Positions 11,342-22,700 of a stretch of DNA of 64,000 nucleotides are shown here, one piece after another (the stretch's first letter is position 1; each line of letters begins with the position of its first letter). The notes beneath the pieces were generated by a model. The model made no database searches. It saw only the letters and a program-made list of their open reading frames with translations, and was not told the DNA's origin. The DNA comes from Pratylenchus scribneri (taxonomy: Eukaryota; Nematoda; Chromadorea; Rhabditida; Pratylenchidae), in NCBI GenBank assembly GCA_030063045.1, contig JAQSEB010000041.1, positions 620,001 to 684,000 of the forward strand, in the 5' to 3' direction. Made by a program: the position numbers and the translations under genes.

Positions 11342-14300
11342 CCAATCGAAAATCAATATAGCCATCGCCGCCCGAAACCATGTACAATTTGACGGATTCC
11401 GTATTTGGTGTTAGGTCGGAAAAGCCATCTACGATAGAAATTGACTTGCCAGTTGCCAATTCAATAAAATAAAGGACTTACCAGCAAATAATGGAATCAA
11501 AAATCGAACCGGATCCTTGAAACTATGAAATGATAGTTGCGCTTGGGAAATTTCGCAGAATGGAATTATTGAATTTGCTGCATCAGTGCTTGTGCTCATC
11601 ACACGAACAACTTGGCCTAATAAATATTTTTTTTAAATAATATAAAAAATATTAAAATAAATTAAATATTAAAATAAATCTTTAATAATATAAATAAATT
11701 AATTATAAAAAAATTAAATGTTTGCAAAATTTTTACCGGGTCCCCGGACTCGTTCACCGTCAATGGATTTTGTTGCGGAATTTGTTGAATTATCTTAAAT
11801 TGAAAAATTTAAAATTAGATCGTTTCCCCCGAAATTACTTTCACTTAATGGAATGGACACAATGATGCCCGACCCAGTTCCAATCCATATCCGTTTGTTC
11901 ATTATGCTCAGTGAGGTGATTCGTAGAAGGATCATGTCCAATTTGTTTGGACCTATAAATTATAAAAATTCATTTAGATAAGCCTTCAACTTGTTTCGCC
12001 GTTTAAAATAACTCATCAAAGACTGAATCAATTTTGACGATTTTAATATCAAATTAAAGAGCAGACACTTTTGGCTAACAAATGAAATTAATAATTAATT
12101 TTGTTTAAATTGGTTCAGAATTGATGAATTTATGTCAACTATTAAAAATGATGGATTGGCGAAATTTTGAGATGTTTTTTGGCCATAATTCCATCAATTC
12201 TGAACCAATTTAAATAAAATTAATTTCATTGAATAGCCAAAAGTCTTCTTTTTAATTTGATAAAAAAATCATCAAAATTTGTTCACTACTTGCTGAGTTA
12301 TAATAAACGGCGACAAATCGGCCTAAGGCAATAAGTTGTTTTGCTTCAGAATTCATTTTCCCTTTTGATTTTACCCAGCATTTTTGTGATGAATGCGCCA
12401 ACATCCACATCTTGCAAATGTTCATGCGTTTCGGCATGGAATAGCCGAATTGTGGTGTCCAACCGGATTGACACCCAAACCCCATTGCCATATGCAACCA
12501 TTTGACGTATTTTGCTGTCCTTCCTGGGATGGGCCATGAAAATGTGCTAAAAAAATATGGAAAATAAAAAATAAAAATCTGGAAATGTAATAATTTTAAA
12601 AAAATATGAAAATTTAATTATTTTTAAAAATTTGGGAATTTATTTATTTTAATAATTTTTAAAAATTTGGGAATTTATTTATTTTATTTGGAAATTAATT
12701 TATTTTAATAAACCAGTGGGGCAGAGCCCCACTGGTTTAAAGCATGCTTCCGCGTCGAAAAAAGCGCGGGGCGCTTTAAGGTACCCCAGTAGGTTTTTTA
12801 TTCAAGTTTTAGACGACTCGCTCCACTCGCCGGGTATTTTTCATTTTTTTAAACTGGTTTGAGCTTATATCTCGAAACCGGTTTGGTATTATAATTCGCG
12901 CAATACACCATTCGATCCGTCTCGTCGAGCTCTACAACTTTGCTTTTTATCGCGCACCTCTATCTCATCTCGCAAAAAAGTTATTCAAGAATTTCTGACT
13001 CGCGCACCCGACCTTGGCCCAAATGTCGAATTTTATGGCCAAACCTGGCCATGGTAGACCCCCCGACCCATATATCAAAATGAAGCCCACACTCTGGGGA
13101 GGTGCCTTTTTTTGGTTTCAAATCGATTGAGGTCCAAGGAAAAAAGTTTTACCTGGACAAACCGGTTTTTAAACCGGTTTCGGCCCAAACCCAAACCCCT
13201 ATCAAAAAACGGACAATTTTTTGAGATGCGCGCTAAAAAGTTGGCCCTAGGATGTGCAAGTCCCAAAACCTAAAAATCCCTCAAAATCCAGATATGAATT
13301 TTTTTGTTCAAATGTCGAAAGCATCTTTCTAGTATATAATTTCTAAAAATTTGGGAATTTATTTATTTTATAATTTTTAAAAATTTGGAAATTAATTTAT
13401 TTTAATAATTTTTAAAAATTTGGAAATTTATTTATTTTAATAATTTTTAAAAATTTGTAAATTTATTTATTTTAATTATTTTTAAAATTTATAAAATTTT
13501 ATTTTAATTATTTTTAAAAAATTTTGTAATATTTTATTTTTTAAAATTATTTTTAGAAATCGGAAATTTTATTTTTAAATTTAATTTTCATTAAATTTCC
13601 TTACATCTATCCTCAATGTGACCGGATCGAAAACAATGATTGAATTTTTGCAAGCTGCCCAAATTTTTCCATTCACTTCACACAAATGGCAAATTGAGGC
13701 ATCCGAAGCACCCAATGACATTAAATGGTACCCCTCTGCCGACCATTGACCGCTCATGTCCCGATGGAATATGGCAATGCTGCCATTGGCCAATGCGATG
13801 AAAACGCGGCCATTTGAGTGTCTAAAATGGCATTTTAAATTTTTTTTTTTTGGTGGCAATTAATTTATCCATAAAATCATTGAATTTATTCGTAAATTTT
13901 GTCAAGTTTATCCCGCCTGAAGCCTAATCCTAAGTCAAAACATTTTTTATGGCCAAGTTTTAAGAGGACCCAAAAAATAATGATTTTTAAATATGAAAAT
14001 TTATGGGTAAATTCAATGATTTTTCGAGAAAATTTTTAAAAAATTCCCCTAGGATACATCAATATTTTTCTTATTAAATATTAATGTAAGAAATTGCATT
14101 AGGGTAAATTAATGTTTTAAATTTAATTTTAAAAATTGCATTGGGGATATTCTCTTTTAAAATTTTATTTTATTAAAAATTGTCCCAGGACCCAGGGTTA
14201 AATTAATTAGAGACCGGCAAAATGGATTTTCTGTATTCCGTACCGTATTTTTTTTTCCTCAAAAATTTGCGTTTTTTTTGTCAAAAAAGTGCCATATTTG

Positions 14301-15048
14301 GCCGTATTTTGGAAAATTACAAAAAAAAATTTCCGTATTCCGGACCGTATTTGCCCAATTTTTGCCGTATACTGTACGGCGCCGGTCTCTAAAATTAATA
14401 TTCTTTTTCAAATTAATTTAATTAAAAATTGCTCCGGGATAAATTAATATTACTTATTACTTTTGAATATTTAAAAATTGCCTTACAATATTGAAAGGAC
14501 TGTATCAGGCAGAAAAATTCGTCGCAAACATTTTCGCCATTCCCTCACAGCGGAATACATGTAAATGCTACAAAAATTGACAAAAATTTATTTAATAAAT
14601 GCTTCTTTTTTTTTACCATTCATTTTCAGTTCCAATCCACATTGTGGACAATGCCAAAATGTCATCATCCGGAACATTTTCGTATCGTTTCAATGTATTT
14701 CGAATGTGCAATGGGAGAGTATCCAACGGGGATGGCTTTTTGTCTGGAAAAATATTTTAAAAAAATAAAATATTTAGCCGAAAATTAACAAAAAATTAAA
14801 GGAAAAATGAGGAACTAAAAACCCAAGAGAGAAAGAAAAGCGTAACAAAAAAAATCAAAAATCACCCTGCTCTTCTTGAGCAATTTCAGCACCAGGCTTT
14901 TTGTCTCCGTCATTTTCTATTTTTTCAACAATTTTTCTTTCATTATTTTCATTTTTTCTCTCTTCATTTTCATCTTGGATTGGGATTGCAGCGGTTCTAT
15001 GAAGTGCAGGTTTTTGCTTTTGCTCCTGGGTTCCATCGTTTGCCACCA
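11342..15048 (-). CDS. unc-16: unc-16/JIP3 C-terminal WD40-like exons, copy 2 (nine exons)
   Basis: These are the same nine exons as copy 1, shifted by 6,628: 14866-15048, 14617-14743, 14487-14567, 13605-13821, 12375-12546, 11839-11952, 11737-11793, 11482-11616 and 11342-11428. This set is the direct continuation of the intact upstream exons, so it is the original block by position. A transcript using only this set plus the terminal exon would encode about 1,244 residues; one using both sets would encode about 1,635. I cannot tell from sequence which is made. Confidence 0.88.
11988..12318. mobile_element. Foldback MITE family A, duplicated copy
   Basis: Identical to the element at 5,360-5,690 and present through the segmental duplication, not through a new insertion. 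Confidence 0.85.
12704..13343. repeat. GC-rich island with perfect hairpin (copy 2)
   Basis: Duplicate of 6,076-6,715, including the 13-bp hairpin at 12,710-12,738. Confidence 0.6.
14208..14391. mobile_element. hAT-type MITE, duplicated copy
   Basis: Identical to 7,580-7,763 with the same AAATTAAT target duplication; carried by the segmental duplication. Confidence 0.88.
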
Positions 15049-15285
15049 CTAGTGGAGGATTTTATATAAATTAGTGTGAAAATAAATCTACTTTTCCATA
15101 TATTTTTTAAATATTAATTTTTAATTTGGATGTCAATTATACCCTATATCAATGAATTTCCAAAAATTTTTACGTTGAAAAATCAAGGTTTTTGAGGCCA
15201 TAAATTAGGTCAAATCGGATTTTTAAGCCTTAATCTTATCCTGCTCAAAGCTTGACTCTAATCAATTTAAATCTAATCCTAATAT

Positions 15286-15776
15286 AAATTCCGCCTGTTT
15301 GTGTTTTCGCTTAGAATAATTCCGCCTGTTTGTGTTTTCGCTTAGAATAATTCCGCCTGTTTGTGTTTTCGCTTAGAATAATTCCGCCTGTTTGTGTTTT
15401 CGCTTAGAATAATTCCGCCTGTTTTTGTGTTTTCGCTTAGAATAATTCCGCCTTTTTTGTGTTTTCGTTTAGAATAATTCCGCCTGTTTGTGTTTTCGCT
15501 TAGAATAATTCCGCCTGTTTTTGTGTTTTCGCTTAGAATAATTCCGCCTTTTTTGTGTTTTCGTTTAGAATAATTCCGCCTGTTTTTGTGTTTTCGCTTA
15601 GAATAATTCAGCCTGTTTGTGTTTTCGCTTATAATAATTCCGCCTGTTTGTGTTTTCGCTTATAATAATTCCGCCTGTTTGTGTTTTCGCTTATAATAAT
15701 TCCGCCTGTTTTTGTGTTTTCGCTTAGAATAATTCCGCCTGTTTTTGTGTTTTCGCTTAGAATAATTCCGCCTTTA
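15286..15776. repeat. 31-bp satellite AATTCCGCCTG... (copy 2)
   Basis: Identical to 8,658-9,148, including the order of unit-length variants. Confidence 0.93.
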
Positions 15777-15908
15777 AATTAAATATAAGCCCCAACATTT
15801 TGTTATGTGATCAAATTTTATGGCCCCAAAAATTTTGATTTTTCGACTCGAAAAAAATTTTTGATAAATTCAATGATTTGCTAAATCAATCTTAAAAAAT
15901 TAACTCAC

Positions 15909-18230
15909 ATCTTCCAGCTGATTCATTCTCGTCTGATTTTACACTAGCACTGGCTGAAAATTGAACCAAATATTTCAGTTTTATAAATCTCAAAATATTA
16001 CATTTTCTTCGTTTATATGGCGATGTACTTTGTTGAGAATTTCCCTCAGAAATATAGGTTATCCCATCGGGTTCCTTTGATTTTTGCAATTTGATGAAAT
16101 CCACGGCACCGAATGATTCAAAATTTGGTATTTCAAATTCCAATTTTTCCTTGTCCATATAGCCACCCTTTGTGCATAATTCGGAATTGGGGCTCAATCC
16201 TTCCACCGTAATTCGTATATCCGATTCGTGGACGCCTTAATTTTAAAATTTAAATTAAATTTTAAATATTTTTTAAATTATATTTTTGATAAAATTATAT
16301 TAATGAATATTTTTGAGTATTTTAAAATTAAATTTCGGAATTTTTAAATTATTTGGGTATTTTTAAATTAAATTTTCGTTTATTTTTCCATTTTTTTTTG
16401 TATATTTTTCAAAATAAATTTTCGAGTATTTTTAAATTTTTGAATATTTTTAAAATTAAATTTTTGAGTATTCAAATTAATTTTTTCGAATATTTTTTTT
16501 AATTACATTTTTGATTTTATTTAAAATTTTGTGAGTTTTTTAAATTAAATTTTTGAGTATTTTAATAAAATTTTCGATTATTTTTTTCAATTAAATTTTG
16601 GATAAAATTAATCTATTTTTAAAATTAATATTTATCCCACCCGGAATGCTGGCAATGCACAAATGTTCACTTTGAATGTCAATTGTGAATGTTTCAAGAA
16701 TGCAACTTGGATTGTTCACATCCAAAATAATTATGTATGGCTTTTGGCTATCATTTGTGCAACAAATCCAAATTAGGCTTGTCGATTCGAACAGTGAAAA
16801 TTGGCTGCCATTCCAACGTTTCAAATCGCCAATCTATTTGGAAAAATGAAATAAATTAATAAAAATTAATTTAAAAATGTGAAATTTAAATAATAAAAAT
16901 TATTTAAAAATTAATTAAATATGAATTTAAAAATAAAATAAAAATACTATAAATTATTTCTCACCGTTTTATTTTCATTTGCATTTTCAGCAGAATTATT
17001 TGATCTTTGAAGCACATTTTGGAACATCACATATGGGTCAGTGCCCAAAATTGGGTCCTAAAAAATATAAATTCATTTATAAATAAAATTAATGGAAAAA
17101 AACAACCCCATAAATGTATTCTCCATAACTTATTCCGCCATACAATGAACAGGAAGCAGCGCATGAAATCTGTAAATTTTAAATTACAATTAATCAATTT
17201 TATAGTTTAATAAATTGGTAATAAATAATTTTTTCTGTGATATTTTTAATTTGTAAAAATTAATTATAAATTATTTTGGTTTGAATAAATTAAAATTAAA
17301 TCATCAATGTTTGATTTTTTTTCTTAATTTTATTTATTTATTTTTTCATTATCTTTGCACTTAAATGAAATATTTGAAAATATTTCGAATATATTCTAAT
17401 TTTAAAATCGAATGAATTAATTCCCATAATAATAATCACATTTTTCAAAAATATTTTTCTCTTTTTACCTAGGCATGAAAAGAGAAATTTTAAAAAAAAT
17501 TTAAAAAGAAATATTTTCGCTGAAAAAAAGGAATTTATTTTTCCGTTCTGAAGTGAATTAATTACGGAATTATTAATAAAATTAGGTTTTATCTTTGATT
17601 TTTAAATGAATTAAACAAATAAATAATAAGTAAAGGAATTTGTTCCTTCTAATTTCAAATTGAAGAGATTTTTTAATGACAACGTTTTTTGGCTAGGCTC
17701 TTAAGTAGAAAATTTGAGATAATATTAAATTTGGCAACAAAAACACTGAATTTGGCAACAACCTTTCGCGTCGAAAAATATTATATTTTTGAGGCCATAT
17801 AACTTGGCCCTAACTAGGGTTTAGGGTTAGGGCAGGATGGAACTAGAGGCTAAATCTTAAAGAAGTTTGATTTGGCCAAGTTATATGGCCTCTAAAATAT
17901 AATATTTTTCGACACGAAAAGTTTTCTCCAAATTCAGTGTTTTTGTTGCCAAATTAAATGACTTCCAGGAAATTTTATTGTAAAAATTTTTTTAAAAATT
18001 CAAAAAAATAAATGTAAAAAGTAGGACTTAAACACCAACTTTAAGTGAAGACAAATGCTCAAGCAGTGGTCTACAATTCACCGGCACCGGAATGGACATA
18101 TTCTGTGCGGTGGTTTTAGTTGACGGAATTGACCATCCGTATGCATGCGGATAGTCTTCCTGCTTCATATGTTGCCGCACGGCATTGTAGTGTTGCCGTC
18201 GTTCCGCTTGCCGTTTCTCCTCCACTTCAC
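15909..18230 (-). CDS. unc-16: unc-16/JIP3 middle exons (six exons)
   Basis: The exons are 18040-18230, 17107-17169, 16965-17057, 16641-16833, 16029-16235 and 15909-15953, phases consistent. Family words are EKRQAERRQHYNAVRQHMK, DYPHAYGWSIP, IPVPVNCRPL, LIWICCTNDS and HLCIASIPG, which follow the order of human JIP3/4 between the second leucine zipper and the WD40-like region. The exon 15,909-15,953 holds the right breakpoint of the 6.6 kb duplication. The intron upstream of 18,230 contains the BEL/Pao element. The alternative reading through 15,954-16,028 is open but the TTTTCAG acceptor argues for a 75-nt intron. Confidence 0.87.
17728..17955. mobile_element. Foldback MITE family C with 28-bp perfect terminal inverted repeats
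   Basis: The ends start AATTTGGCAACAAAAACACT and are perfect complements over 28 bp. Inner arms carry TTTGAGGCCATATAACTTGGCC and its complement. Related sequence (GAGGCCATAAAACTTGGCC, TTTCGACTCGAAAA) is seen near 7,270-7,400, 8,540-8,620, 9,150-9,260, 32,330-32,780, 43,080-43,290 and 49,800-50,000. It lies in an unc-16 intron. Confidence 0.75.
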
Positions 18231-18824
18231 CTTTAAGAATATAAATTAGGTATATGATTTTTCCAGTTCCGAATTTTTCCGACTCAAGTTTGGATTTTTT
18301 CGTCGTAGAAACAGAATTTTGCCATTTTTTAAAATCAGAATTTTTCCGCCCCGAATTTTTTCCCCTGATATGGTTGAATCAGGGTTTCTCTAAATTACCA
18401 CATAAATGTGGCATTTGCCACATTTTCGACCATCAGGCCACATTTTTATCACATTTTTTACTTTCCCCACATTTTGCCACACTTTTAAGATTTTGGAAAT
18501 TTTTATTAAAAATCAAAGAAATTGCATAAATTTTCTCTTAAAATGCAAAAATTTTTCGCTGCGCGGCTTTTTTTGGTAGAAATTTTTCTCTGCGAGACCA
18601 TTTTTAGTTTGATTTTGATTGTCTGTCAACAGGCTTATAATGTTTTCAATTCGAATCCCGAATTGCTTAAGAAAGTGAAATCAATGGAAAAATATAAAGA
18701 ATATAAATATTTTTAAATGAATTTTTATTGAATTTTAAGCTTTTTAATAAACAAAGCCACATTTTTTGCCACATTTTTGTCAGACCTTATAGAAAAAACC
18801 CTGGGTTGAATAGAATTCCCGATG
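18231..18824. other. unc-16 intron 5' of the tRNA-like sequence
   Basis: Noncoding intron sequence with short degenerate repeats: GAATTTTTCCG words near 18,270-18,360 and CCACATTTT words near 18,400-18,490 and 18,760. The small open frames here have no splice or protein support. Confidence 0.4.
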
Positions 18825-18903
18825 GTGGATGTGGCCTAGCGGTTAAGGCATCAGAATAAAAGGGGCCCATAGAGCGATGGTTCGACGACAACGACTTCCA
18901 CCA
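18825..18903 (+). tRNA. tRNA pseudogene or tRNA-derived SINE head
   Basis: A box-A-like TGGCCTAGCGGTTAAGGC is followed about 45 nt later by a box-B-like GGTTCGACGAC. The ends GTGGA and TCCAC can pair, and CCA follows in the genome. The anticodon region is irregular and the T-stem does not pair well, so this is most likely a decayed tRNA or the head of a SINE and not a working gene. Confidence 0.45.
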
Positions 18904-19078
18904 AAATTTTCAATTCCATAACAGCCCCAAAAACATAACTTTCCGTCTTAAATTGTTTCTGCTGGTCCATCATAGCCCGAAACCCATCCAAACCATATTC
19001 TAAACCTACCCTAGCACTAAAAAGCCCCTTGAAAAGGCACTTTCATAAAATTTTGATGAAAAAATTTTATGGACTGGT

Positions 19079-19611
19079 TGTCTCCGACGAGAGGAAAAAG
19101 TAATTAAATTAAAAGACATTTTTCCCCACACTATTTTCCCTTTTACCCAATTTCTATTTTCGGGGCCAATCAATAATCACGTGGCCAAAAGCCCGCCTTC
19201 AGCCCCCTGGCCCCAGCCCTATAAAAACCAGCCAATTGCCCCCAAAATCCTCAGTTCACATTTTTTTTGTGGGCTCATTTCATTTCTTCCCTCTGGGAGC
19301 AAAAGCCAATTTCTCTCTTTCCCTTTTGGGAGCAAAAGCCAGTTATTTAATTTTCATTTGGGATTGCCCCAAGCCATTTGCGGAAAAACACATTGATAAC
19401 ATTTTCACCTATTTTGTAATTTCTATTATATTTTGAAAATAGTAAAGTTCTTTGCGGAAAGCTAAATCTAAATTTATTTGTTGTTCGATAAATTTAGGGG
19501 TAAAAACTTGAAGCATTATTTGCTCTATTTTTCATTTATTCCCCTTTTATTCTATAAGGTCTAAAAGGTAATTTTTGTAGGGTTGCAACGTCATTCAGTC
19601 CGTTGCCCACA
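19079..19611 (+). repeat. 5' LTR of BEL/Pao element
   Basis: Starts TG and ends CA. It contains a CACGTG E-box (19,178-19,183), a nearby CCAAT-type word and TATAAAA at 19,220-19,226, consistent with a U3 promoter. The two short open frames in it are the spurious same-position frames seen in both LTRs. Confidence 0.96.
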
Positions 19612-19617
19612 AAAATT

Positions 19618-19635
19618 TGGTGCCACGACCCGGGA
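19618..19635 (+). promoter_or_regulatory. Primer binding site candidate
   Basis: TGGTGCCACGACCCGGGA begins six bases after the LTR. The leading TGG complements the CCA end of a tRNA, and the rest could pair with a GC-rich acceptor/T-arm. I could not assign the tRNA. Confidence 0.65.
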
Positions 19636-19783
19636 ACCAAATCCACGTATTTGACCGGGAGCCAATCCTATCTTTTTTGATTCGAAGGACCGAATCAAAA
19701 GCCAATACCCCTTTACTTCCGCAATACTTTTCCAAAATCAAAGCCTTATCTTTTCCTAAAAACCTTTTATTCCAAGAGCTATA

Positions 19784-22700
19784 ATGCCTACTTCCGCCGG
19801 TATTCGGAGCCAAATTGGCCCAGCTCTTTTCCACCTCAAAAGACATATCCAAACAGCCAGAGACATGATTACTGGTATCCCCGATGAAGATGAAATCGAA
19901 GACAGGGCAGAACAAATCCAAACCGAAAGGAGTAATCTTGTAAGGAAGATTAACCGAATACAAGAATTGCATAACGGTTGGATCCATTTTATGAATGGAT
20001 TGGAAGGAGATGCCCTAAGGGCAGAAGAAGACCTTTTCAATAGATTTCCACCTCCTCCAGATGGAGAAGAGGTTGGAGATGATTGGAAGCATTTTATGGA
20101 GATAGTAGCAAATGGCAGGGAAGTAGTAGATGAAATGGATGCCCACATGGAATTGTGGGAAAACAGCACCCAAATTGAGGAGGATCAAAGCCAAGTAAAT
20201 GGTCCTCTCGATGATGTGATCAGTCCCGCTCCTTCCGTTGAGCGCTTCCCTAGGGCGAATAATCGTTCTTTGAATAATTCGCGCCGCACTAACCCTACTA
20301 TGGGTGGAACCTTAAGATCCTTTACTGCTCCCAACCAAATCTTCCATTCTGTCCAGTCTATCCCACAAAATTTCGTCCCACAGAATTTCGAGAGCACTCG
20401 ATTCCCACGAACTAATTTCGAGAACCCTCGATTCCCACGAACTAACTTCGAGACTCCTCGATTTCCACGGATGAATGCTAATTTTCAACCATCAGCACCT
20501 CCTATGACCATTAAACTCCCAACATTGGAGATGCCTCATTTCGATGGGGATATCAAACAATGGCCATATTTCTGGCAAATGTTCGAATCCAGTGTTGATT
20601 CACAGCCAATCGCACCAATTCAGAAAATGACCTATCTTATGAATTACTTGAAAGGTTCTGCAGCCCATTTAGCCAAAGGATTCATTCCATCAAATGATAA
20701 TTATTCAATTCTATTGAAGCTTTTGAAAGAACGCTATGGGAAAAGTAAGGTGCTCACGGAGCAGCTTCAAGCAGATTTAATCAATTTGGCGGAGCCCAAT
20801 GATTCGCTCAATTCTCTCCGAAAATTCGGTGAAGAATTGGAAATCATTTGTCGCCAATTGGGCGACACAGCCATTACTCAAGAACAGAAAGTCTTAACTA
20901 CAATGTTAAAGATGAAGTTGCCCTCTTCTATCCTACACAAGCTTGTTGAAAAGGAAGAAGAGTCCGGAAAGGAATGGTCCTTGATGGACATAAGAAAGGA
21001 ATTGACACGTATCATTTCCGTTAAAGAAGAGGTGCAACGGTGTTCAAAAACCCTTAGGGGTGAAGCTAGCCATAAACAGAACACAAGTCAAAACCCGAAC
21101 CACTTTAAAGGTTCGAAACCTGCAAACCATCAGCAAAAGAACCCTTACGAGGTAAACCGATCATTCCTCGTACAAAATAACAAACCAAAGAAAAATGGCT
21201 GTTCCCTTTGTGGTATGGATAACCACATTCCAAGCAAATGTACTAAATATCCGACTCCTCAAACCCGAAGCGACCGCCTGAAGGAACAGGATCGCTGTAT
21301 CAATTGTCTGTCTTCCGGACATAAAGCCCTTGATTGTTATTCCAATAAACGATGCACCAATTGTGGTGGTAAGCATCATTTTCTTGTCTGCTTTAGACAA
21401 AAAGGGGACCCCGATCAAAGGGGTCAGTCCCAATTCCAAAACCGAGGCAATGCTCCTCAAAATCCAAGCCGAGATCAACAGTTCTCCAAACAGGGACGCC
21501 GGTTCCCAAACAATCAAGGCAAGCAAACTAAACCAACCGGACCGATCCAGAGCCGATCAAATGGTCCAATCCAAACTCAAAGCCACTTAGTTCATTCCGC
21601 TGAGGAGAAGAATGAAACTATACAATCTATCGATCAAGGGATCGAAACTCAACAAGTCCAGACTTATACAACTTTATCCAATCTTACCAAAGAGCCTAAA
21701 GGAAATAAGCCAGAAGCTTTCCTGATGACTCGCCGTCTTCTGGTCACAGCACCTAGTGACCGAAGAATCAAAATTCCAGTCGTGGTTATCTTTGATCCTT
21801 GTTCAGAGAAGAGCTGCATTGCAGATTCTCTGATCAAAAGACTCTATCCTCCCAAAGTGGGAAAAGTTGAGGACTTAGAAATCCACGGGATTGGTGGTCC
21901 ATTACGTGACCCAATCAAATGCCATTCTCCTATTTATGCCGTGCAAATCAGAAAGGCTAATGGGAAATGGGAAGACTTTTATCTAAACCGCCTGGAATAT
22001 ATTTCTGGTCGTTTCCGCAGGGCGGAATGGAAATACGACCAAGCTATCACTGGACTTGATGAAGTAAAAGCCGCTGTTGAATTCAGCAATGAAATTCCAG
22101 AAATTATGATCGGAGCCCGACAATTCTGGAAATACGTTATTAGCCAAACCAAGGTCATTCAGGATCTTTTTGTTATTCAAACAGAGTTTGGTCCTCTGTT
22201 AAATGGGGAAGCCGATCTTAACGGTGAAAACCCAAACCAAGCAATATCCATGATCTCCATTAATCAAGAAAATCAAGAGCAAATGCCAAAGGCAAATGCG
22301 ATTGAAGATTTCTGGAGTCTGGAGACTGTCGGGATCAAGGACGATCCAGCAGTCAACGATGATGAAGATGCGGTTCGACAATTTGACCAATCAGTCAAGC
22401 AATTACCAAATGGACGCTATTCTGTCCGATGGCCATGGAAGAAACCAAGGATGGACCTTCCGAGCAATTTTCGAATGGCCTATAGTCGGTTGTCTTCTGT
22501 TTTGACCCGACTCCAAGCAAGTCCAGAATTAATGGATAAATACATTGAAAATTTCAATGATCAACTAAATCGAGGGATCATCGAAGTGGCGGATGGAAAT
22601 TTTGATCCGCCAAAAGGTCCAGATAAGGATTTGGTGAAAAGCCACTATCGGGAGCACTTTCTTCCGCATCATCCAGTCGTAACCAAATGGCCAAAACTTC

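Larger units (their letters stand above)
9301..15928. repeat. 6,628-bp tandem duplication, copy 2
   Basis: This is the head-to-tail second copy of 2,673-9,300. It ends at 15,928, where the sequence continues into the intact part of an unc-16 exon (TCGTCTGATTTTACACTAGC), so copy 2 keeps the original right-hand junction. Copy 1 is cut at the same point and joined to satellite. No divergence was seen, so it is either very young or an assembly duplication. Confidence 0.95.

Noticed and set aside
19181..19436. Short open frames in the 5' LTR, repeated in the 3' LTR
   Set aside because: They overlap the TATA box and U3 region and run through both LTRs at the same positions; no sign of coding use.
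21161..21526. Antisense frames within Gag-Pol and ORF2
   Set aside because: Shadows of the long sense frames; no independent motif.
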